Shown here: positions 58,331 through 64,000 of the stretch, in pieces
Layout of the letters: every line of letters starts with the position of its first letter
Position numbering within the stretch: position 1 is the stretch's first letter
From: an uncultured Methanobrevibacter sp.
GTDB lineage: Archaea > Methanobacteriota > Methanobacteria > Methanobacteriales > Methanobacteriaceae
Direction: 5' to 3'
NCBI GenBank assembly: GCA_900320515.1
Contig: ONSJ01000003.1
Span: 26,110 to 90,109, forward strand
DNA: 64,000 bases
Position numbers and translations under genes: made by a program
Notes under the pieces: model-generated
Told to the model about the DNA's origin: nothing
The model's input: the letters and a program-made list of their open reading frames with translations, nothing else
Database searches by the model: none

Positions 58331-59226
58331 CAGCCTTTCAAAATATCCTCTTCACACAAACCGGTAACATCACAAATATCCTCAAGCGCAAAACCCCTCT
58401 CAAGCATATTCCTGGCTGTTTCAAGCTTGCCTTTATCAATACCAGCTTCCATACCTGCCTCCATACCAGCTTCCATACCCCTTTTCTCAGCACGACACAG
58501 CATTCCATCAATACGTGCACTTACAATATCCTTTTTCAAATCAATTACTTCCTGAGCACCTCTTATAACCTTTTCAATATTTCCTTCTTCTGAAACGTAC
58601 TTTCCAGCCCACAAGACCAAAGATTTCCTCAAGACTTCAAGCAAATTCTCATCAACAATGATATTATTGTATATATCAACCAATTCAACAACAACGCTTT
58701 CAATTTCCCTGTCCCACCTATATTTAGGCATCCAAATCAAATCAGAAACGTCAAATGCATTGATTTTTTGATTGTTATCTATTTTGTACTTGATATTATT
58801 TAACCTTACCGAACCTTCGATTTCTTGGGTGTTGATGAACGAAGGATTGTAGAATGAATTAGGGCTTGCGAATTCGATTGTTGATTTAGGTATTTCCCCA
58901 GTATTGAATATGAATGGGTGAATGAACCTGCCTGAAGCCCTGTGAAGAGTAGTCAGGTATTGAAAATCCCTTCTCATCCATTCACCACTCATTATAGAAT
59001 GATGTTCAATGTGGACCAAATCCCCATTTTTTCTTAAGAATACATTATCAAGATCCAAATCCCTGTAATCATCAGATAGAAACCTTTTGTGGAAAGTTCC
59101 TCCAATATCCTTGAATTTTGTCAAGAATTCTGCAAATTCCTCAATTTCCACACAGCAGTGGTTGAAAATCTTGTCTTCAGTGTCATGTTTTTTCGGAAGT
59201 GACGTATCCACAATATTTTTAGTCAT
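58330..59226 (-). CDS. Rpn/PD-(D/E)XK-family nuclease-like protein
   Basis: 298 residues from ATG 59226 (MTKNIVDTSLPKKHDTEDK), with GGTG upstream; earlier in-frame ATGs lie too near the promoter TATA (CTTTATATGTGG, about 59292-59281). RDLDLDNVFLRKNGDLVHIEHHS (residues about 50-72) has the D...E.H arrangement of the Rpn recombination-promoting nuclease/putative transposase family. The C-terminus has the usual MEAGMEAGMEAGIDKGKLETARNMLERGF repeat-and-helix tail. Rpn proteins cut DNA and can promote recombination. The tail's repeats are short direct repeats (12 bp units) prone to slippage. The duplicated end at 58046 supports that. Confidence 0.78.
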   Translation of the reverse strand: MTKNIVDTSLPKKHDTEDKIFNHCCVEIEEFAEFLTKFKDIGGTFHKRFLSDDYRDLDLDNVFLRKNGDLVHIEHHSIMSGEWMRRDFQYLTTLHRASGRFIHPFIFNTGEIPKSTIEFASPNSFYNPSFINTQEIEGSVRLNNIKYKIDNNQKINAFDVSDLIWMPKYRWDREIESVVVELVDIYNNIIVDENLLEVLRKSLVLWAGKYVSEEGNIEKVIRGAQEVIDLKKDIVSARIDGMLCRAEKRGMEAGMEAGMEAGIDKGKLETARNMLERGFALEDICDVTGLCEEDILKG

Positions 59227-59551
59227 GATTACCACACCCTTATGATTTAATTCAAACATGTTAATATTGGTTAAAACCACATATAAAGTTTTCTTTTCCA
59301 AAATAAAAACAATATAAAGTCAATTTTATAAATTGAAGTAAATATAATGAGTTTAAATCAATACTGACAAGACACTGGAATTTTTCAATGAATTTCCAAT
59401 CAAACAAAATGAAAAAATGATGGAGCATATACATTCGATTTTAAATTTTACTTTAAAAATGAAAAAGCTTTGTATAAATTAAAAAAACAGTTAATTAAAA
59501 ATAAGGTTTAGGCTAGATGATTAATTTAAATTAGGCGAGGATTAAAGTAAA

Positions 59552-59782
59552 TTAATCATAAATGTCGGGCACCGTATCCTGAAAATTGTGCTGAATTGAT
59601 GACAGCACCAAATCCAATCTGAGGTCACTGGCCTGAGGATGTGCAGCGCCTGATGCATAAATGCTGTCAATAGCTGCATCATGTGGACCCGGCAATGGTC
59701 TTTCCGGTGAATGGGCAGAAACAAGGCATGCCCCCACCAATATCACTGACAGTACGATAATAGCTAAAGTAATTTTTTTCAT
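59552..59782 (-). CDS. Small secreted protein driven by promoter module 6
   Basis: 76 residues. Signal peptide MKKITLAIIVLSVILVGACLVSAH; the cysteine at residue 19 could be a lipid-attachment-like site but lacks the usual context. Mature part is about 50 residues, Pro/His-rich at first (SPERPLPGPHDAAIDSIYASGAAHPQASDLRLDLVLSSIQHNFQDTVPDIYD), without known motifs. Its promoter belongs to the six-copy module set shared with the small RNAs, so it is probably under the same regulator. The 325 bp on its 3' side (59227-59551) hold nothing. Confidence 0.7.
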   Translation of the reverse strand: MKKITLAIIVLSVILVGACLVSAHSPERPLPGPHDAAIDSIYASGAAHPQASDLRLDLVLSSIQHNFQDTVPDIYD

Positions 59783-59805
59783 GGTTAGTAGTATTGAAAA
59801 AAGGA

Positions 59806-59846
59806 GTATTTAAAGTTTTTCGACTGCAAGTGCTTGCTTGCATCTC
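59806..59846 (-). promoter_or_regulatory. Promoter module 6
   Basis: GCAAGCAAGCACTTGCA, GTCGAAAAA, CTTTAAATAC on the minus strand, 24-60 bp before ATG 59782. TATA is TTTAAATA instead of TTTATATA, the only real departure from the others. Confidence 0.72.
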
Positions 59847-59903
59847 AAAATTAAAAAATATTTGATTTAAAAAAAGAAAAAATAAAAATAAGGAATAAAA
59901 TCC

Positions 59904-62900
59904 TTATCTTTTAACTTTTACAGTGTATTTTTTGGTAACTTTGCCATAGGTTGCCTGGTATTTAACCTTTTTGCCGACTTTAAGTTTTTTGAGCACTTTT
60001 TTCTTGATGGTGACTTTAGCGACACCCTTCTTGTTGGTTTTAGCTTTGTATTTTTTGCCTTTGAACTTGAAGATAATCTTCTTGCCTTTGGCAGCTTTAC
60101 CGTTGATTTTTAAAGTAGCTCTTAAAACCAGTTTTTTGGCGGATTTTTTGACTTTAACCTTTTTAAGTGTCAGTTTGATTTTGGTTTTCTTAGCAGGAGT
60201 GACAGGTTTTTTAGCTACAGTGAATGAAACTGTCTTTTCGCTGTAGATAAATATTCCGGTTGCAGCAAAGATTGCTGTAGCAGTGTATGGACCTGCAGCA
60301 AGGTTAGGAACATTTAATGTACCTGTACCGTTTACAACTGTAACATTGTATTCTTTGTTTCCAATTTTTACAACCACATTACCGGAGAATGTTGCGTTGG
60401 TTGTGATTTTAACAACGGCAGGGTCTCCTTCAAGAATGTCATCAACAGAGATGGTCAAGTTAGGGTCTATGCGTTCCAATACGTTGACATTAATAGCATC
60501 AGACGCATGCTGTATGTAATGATCCTTATATAATTCTAATTCGTCGTCAGCAACCATATAATGAAGCATTATCATATTTTTGCCGACAGGTAAACTACCG
60601 AGGACAAATGAAAATGATTTTTCTTCACTATCATACATTTTAGCTATGTCGTCACTGCCAAATTTAGCAATGACATCAACATCAGGACCCATTGGGCTCC
60701 AACTTTTAATTAACGCCACTTCCAATTTTGCAGCCTTGGAATGATCATATTCCCCATCGAATGTGATGGTTACATCATCACCTTCATAATAGGATTCATC
60801 CTCCGTATCTGCATTCATGGATAAGATGGAGAATTGACTGTTATCGAAAGGTGTTTCAACACCGCTGGAATCCCTTACTGTAATATAAACATCATAGTCT
60901 TTAGCTTTCAAGAATCTTGCATATCCCTCATCATCCCACTGGTCTACAAACTCATCATTCCAGCGGATATCATGGTCTGCAGGGCCATAATAACCTGCCT
61001 CTTCGTCATTAAGATAAATTACAAATATTCCGTCAACAGGAGCACCTAACTTGAATATCATGTAGGTATCTTGAGTGTAGTATGCATCATTGAACTCCAC
61101 ACTGTTTTCACCCACAATAACCTCAACATCAGCAGTTGCGTCATTTATGAGAGTCTTATTTTCATCGAAAACCTGGACTCCTAAATTGTAGTTTCCACTT
61201 TCATCAATATTGAAATCATTTAAGACGATTTCACGGCCTGGAGGATCCATACTCCATCCTAAGCCCGCAAGACGTATATCTCCACCAATCTGTGTTCCGT
61301 CAACGAAAACATTTACATAACCATCGAAATTCTCATCAACTTGAACAATGAAGACTTGGTGTTGAATGTCTCCAAACACATCGCCGTCATCAGGAGCACT
61401 AATATCCAATTCATTTCTAACTTCAACGAATCCAATATTATAAATTAGCTCTTCACCGTCTTCTGTGAAATTGACCGTGATTCCGTACTTACCAGGCACA
61501 GCAAGATTTAAATCACTGCATTTCAATACATAAAATGGACCTTCATCATCCTCTTCAGTCATGTTTTCAAGTTCGCTTACTTTGAATGTTTTTACAATGT
61601 TCTCACTGCCTTCTTTTGAGATTGTGACCTTGAATTCATCATCCGCATCTTCAATTTTTGTAAACTTGATGACCCAATCGTCATTATATGCATTTACTTC
61701 ATCATAAATATAAGGATTGATATAGATTGTGACATCATCAGTTTCAATATAGTAGTTTCCTTTACCTTCATCATCATAAAATTGAACAAGGAAACTGTAA
61801 TCTGATTCCATGTCGTCAAGGTCATCCATCTCAAACAGGTCGCTGACTGATATGACAAATACACCATTATCCAAGAGATTAGCAATATTTAATGTAACAT
61901 TTCTTTCATCACCCCCCAAGATGTAGACAGTGAAATTATCATTAATTTTTTCATAAACGGCAGATACAGGAATTGCAATGATAGGCTCATCGTTAACCGC
62001 ATTTGCTTCTTCTGCAATATCTGCATATTCTGTGAGATCATAACCTTTACCTGCAGGTTCTTCGAGCTCAAAGAAGCGAACCATCTTATTTTCATCATCA
62101 TAATCGATGCTGCATTCAACGGATGCTATTTCATCCCCATCCTCATCGAGGAATGCTACTATAAAGCTGTCTTCACGTAAAAAATCATCAACCCAATCTT
62201 CTTCTATAAGTTTTAAAGTAATGACATATGCTGTGCCGCCACCAACAGGTACTCCAACCATATCCTCTATAGATGATTTGGAGTAGGCAAACTCGTTCCC
62301 ATCATCATCTTCAACATAAATGACAATGCACCCTTTAAGCCCGTCAGGAACTGAAACGGAAGCGAAAACCCCATCTATATCATCAGGTAGGTAAAAAGGA
62401 TATGAATCAGCAATAGTTATGTTAACATCATTCTCATCCTCATCATCAATGAATTGGAAATATGATTCTGTGACTTTGAGTGTTGCCAGGTCACCATAAT
62501 CGTCATTTTCCTCCCCATTAACAATGAAGTCAAAGTAAATGGAATTTCCATCTTTAAGAGCATTCAGATTAGTCAAATCTCTCAAATATACATTACATAC
62601 AAGGTCTTGTGTACTTTCATTAATGGTCCACTTGTTTTCCAAATCACCCATTATTTCAGCTCTGAACAATTCAACATCCTCATCCTGATCATCCTCAGCA
62701 TCTGTGGAAATTACGAATGCACCGCTTTTAGTGGTATTCGAAACGACCATGCTTGCAACATATGCATCAGGATTATAACCCTCGCCTTTAGTTATAATCT
62801 TTTCATCAGTATAAAATGCACCATATTCATCTTCTTTTCCACCATCGTTTCCGCCATCACCATCTGCGATGATGTCAACGTCATCAGTGGCTGCCACATT

Positions 62901-62993
62901 GTCCAATGCAGCATCATCGGAGGCGCTGACAGCACCTATTGTCAAAACTGCCAACAGCAGCAATGTTATTAGCATCATCTTTTTATATTTCAT
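59904..62993 (-). CDS. Large adhesin-like surface protein with acidic Ig-like repeats
   Basis: 1029 residues from ATG 62993 (MKYKKMMLITLLLLAVLTIGAVSAS), with GAGAGG upstream. The N-terminal frame extension to 63080 is not signal-like and is rejected. The mature part is very acidic (DDVDIIADGDGGNDGGKEDE) and has about eight diverged beta-sandwich units with motifs like DGYVNVFVDGTQIGGDIRLAG and PNLTISVDDILEGDPAVVKITTNATFSGNVVVKIGNKEYNVTVVNGTGTLNVPNLAAGPYTATAIFAATG. The last about 90 residues are the basic wall-binding tail ending YTVKVKR. The 19636 fragment is closest to this tail. Terminator AAGGA/TCCTT at about 59888-59905. Confidence 0.85.
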   Translation of the reverse strand: MKYKKMMLITLLLLAVLTIGAVSASDDAALDNVAATDDVDIIADGDGGNDGGKEDEYGAFYTDEKIITKGEGYNPDAYVASMVVSNTTKSGAFVISTDAEDDQDEDVELFRAEIMGDLENKWTINESTQDLVCNVYLRDLTNLNALKDGNSIYFDFIVNGEENDDYGDLATLKVTESYFQFIDDEDENDVNITIADSYPFYLPDDIDGVFASVSVPDGLKGCIVIYVEDDDGNEFAYSKSSIEDMVGVPVGGGTAYVITLKLIEEDWVDDFLREDSFIVAFLDEDGDEIASVECSIDYDDENKMVRFFELEEPAGKGYDLTEYADIAEEANAVNDEPIIAIPVSAVYEKINDNFTVYILGGDERNVTLNIANLLDNGVFVISVSDLFEMDDLDDMESDYSFLVQFYDDEGKGNYYIETDDVTIYINPYIYDEVNAYNDDWVIKFTKIEDADDEFKVTISKEGSENIVKTFKVSELENMTEEDDEGPFYVLKCSDLNLAVPGKYGITVNFTEDGEELIYNIGFVEVRNELDISAPDDGDVFGDIQHQVFIVQVDENFDGYVNVFVDGTQIGGDIRLAGLGWSMDPPGREIVLNDFNIDESGNYNLGVQVFDENKTLINDATADVEVIVGENSVEFNDAYYTQDTYMIFKLGAPVDGIFVIYLNDEEAGYYGPADHDIRWNDEFVDQWDDEGYARFLKAKDYDVYITVRDSSGVETPFDNSQFSILSMNADTEDESYYEGDDVTITFDGEYDHSKAAKLEVALIKSWSPMGPDVDVIAKFGSDDIAKMYDSEEKSFSFVLGSLPVGKNMIMLHYMVADDELELYKDHYIQHASDAINVNVLERIDPNLTISVDDILEGDPAVVKITTNATFSGNVVVKIGNKEYNVTVVNGTGTLNVPNLAAGPYTATAIFAATGIFIYSEKTVSFTVAKKPVTPAKKTKIKLTLKKVKVKKSAKKLVLRATLKINGKAAKGKKIIFKFKGKKYKAKTNKKGVAKVTIKKKVLKKLKVGKKVKYQATYGKVTKKYTVKVKR

Positions 62994-63026
62994 AATTAAC
63001 CTCTCTAAAATCTCCAAATTGAATAT

Positions 63027-63168
63027 AAACACTTGTTTACTTGTGTTTAAAACAAGGAAAACACAATCATACCCAATCACTTTTAAGGTTTGTTTTAGAT
63101 AGGATATAACTCACATAAAGCAGATACTTTCAATTGAAAGTCTGTTTTGGCAGACATAACCTATCCCA
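63027..63168 (-). promoter_or_regulatory. Upstream region of the adhesin with two inverted repeats
   Basis: AAACAC/GTGTTT (63027-63048, 10-nt spacer) overlaps the TATA-like GTTTATATTC (63030-63021). Further upstream the perfect 16-bp palindrome ACTTTCAATTGAAAGT (63126-63141) lies inside a longer imperfect dyad ending in GATAGG/CCTATC (63098-63168). The remaining 63169-63411 is AT-rich and empty. Confidence 0.4.
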
Positions 63169-63411
63169 ACTCCCTCCCAATTCAATTTAAAACATATTCA
63201 TATGAATACAATAATTATTTTCCATTGTAAAATTATAAATAACTTCTTATTTTTGTCCCAAAAGATGAATTTGGAGGCTCCAATCAAAAACAGTTAATGA
63301 ATTTTGTTTAGTTTTTTAAAAGAAATAGATTTTATTCTGTAACCTGTTTAATTTCCATGAAAGGAATGAAGAAACTATCAAAAAAAGTAAAAAAGAATAG
63401 GTTTGAAAAAC

Positions 63412-63855
63412 CTATCTGGTGGTGTACCATACGACAGCCTTGTAAGGGGTGTATCCCTTTATCAGCTTGGTGGAGAGGTGTGCGCTTGAGCCCTTCACCG
63501 TCTTTGTCTTTACCTTGCCGTTCTTGTTTTTGAAAAAGAATTTGGCCTTGACAAGCTTTGTGTGGTGGGGCTCGATGTCGCCATTGTTTCCGTTTCCGAA
63601 ATACCATGATGTCACGCCTGTCCCCTTGGAGAACTGCATGTTGCCCTTGTATTCCACATATCCCGCTATGGCATCGCCGTTCTTAAGTATCTTTGCCTTT
63701 GTGGCCCATAGAACTCCCGGCTTGAAGTTATGAATCTTTACTGTGGTCTTTGATGTCTTGGCGGCGCTTGCCTCATGCGCTGAAGCCGCACAGATGATTA
63801 CCACTGCCGCCAAAAGAATCAATAGAACAATCAGATGTCTCTTGTTGAATCTCAT
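63412..63855 (-). CDS. Small secreted protein with shared WYT(Y/T)R C-terminal domain
   Basis: 147 residues. Signal peptide MRFNKRHLIVLLILLAAVVIICAASAHE. The mature domain (KTTVKIHNFKPGVLWATKAKILKNGDAIAGYVEYKGNMQFSKGTGVTSWYFGNGNNGDIEPHHTKLVKAKFFFKNKNGKVKTKTVKGSSAHLSTKLIKGYTPYKAVVWYTTR) is equivalent to the C-terminal domain of the protein at 46194-47261. It is thus a freestanding copy of that module. An AATAGGTTT/AACCTAT hairpin (about 63396-63414) ends the gene. Family and function unknown. Confidence 0.75.
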   Translation of the reverse strand: MRFNKRHLIVLLILLAAVVIICAASAHEASAAKTSKTTVKIHNFKPGVLWATKAKILKNGDAIAGYVEYKGNMQFSKGTGVTSWYFGNGNNGDIEPHHTKLVKAKFFFKNKNGKVKTKTVKGSSAHLSTKLIKGYTPYKAVVWYTTR

Positions 63856-64000
63856 TTTATCACTAGATTATATTTTTGCATTGAAAGTATTTAAAAAAAT
63901 CGAGTCTGTAAAATTTTATAGGCTTTTTTAAAATTTAATTTTTTACACTTGAAGTTTCACTTCGATGAAAATTCGTTCTAATTTTTCTTTAATTTTAATA

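Noticed and set aside
1..64000. tRNA, rRNA and insertion sequences
   Set aside because: No cloverleaf-like stretch, rRNA-like block or transposase with terminal inverted repeats was recognised on reading.

Overview
The window looks like the chromosome of a gut or rumen methanogenic archaeon of the Methanobacteriales, most likely Methanobrevibacter. The evidence is AT-rich DNA, archaeal promoters (BRE plus TTTATATA-type TATA boxes about 25 bp before starts), no bacterial -35/-10 pattern, and a large set of secreted adhesin-like proteins with Ig-like or beta-helix repeats and lysine-rich C-termini, which typify that genus. No rRNA, tRNA, CRISPR array or insertion sequence was seen.

Layout. 1-8.4 kb is mostly housekeeping: a partial PD-(D/E)XK-like protein, two tandem YczE-type membrane proteins, a class V aminotransferase, a GerW/YtfJ-DUF2953 pair, a dUTPase-acetolactate synthase-like operon, and a small tautomerase. 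8.4-33.6 kb is an adhesin region: three large Ig-like surface proteins on the minus strand, then four beta-helix surface proteins on the plus strand. Adhesin remnants, a TetR regulator, a flavin-reductase-like protein and two toxin-antitoxin-like pairs lie among them. 34.4-45.5 kb is a DNA-defence or repair island with two operons. One is Nudix, a 49-residue coiled-coil protein, and a PLD-helicase-DUF3427. The other, very AT-rich, holds a B12-type radical SAM protein, a PLD-helicase, a 55-residue protein, a DndD-like SMC ATPase, a 133-residue protein, a Dam-family adenine methylase and a DUF7226-like winged-helix protein. 45.6-50.7 kb encodes small membrane-anchored proteins, several with N-terminal zinc ribbons and a shared ectodomain. 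50.7-64 kb has two more large adhesins, a DUF2142 membrane protein, an Rpn-like nuclease with a duplicated tail, and several small secreted proteins.

The most unusual signals are non-coding. Six nearly identical minus-strand promoter modules (an inverted repeat of TGCAAG type directly before BRE/TATA) lie between 50.9 and 59.9 kb. Four drive a repeated family of probable small RNAs ending in a perfect GCATGA/TCATGC hairpin. The other two drive a 23-residue hydrophobic peptide and a 76-residue secreted protein. A separate, strongly structured RNA candidate with its own TATA box lies at 54.47-54.62 kb. All five beta-helix adhesin genes share a conserved leader element with an AATGTTTTA/TAAAACATT inverted repeat. 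In the defence island, GATCTT/AAGATC half-sites cluster in the two promoter regions, next to a gene for a presumed GATC methylase.

Functional calls rest on reading motifs in translated sequence; no database search was run. Start sites, transcription starts and RNA ends are inferred.
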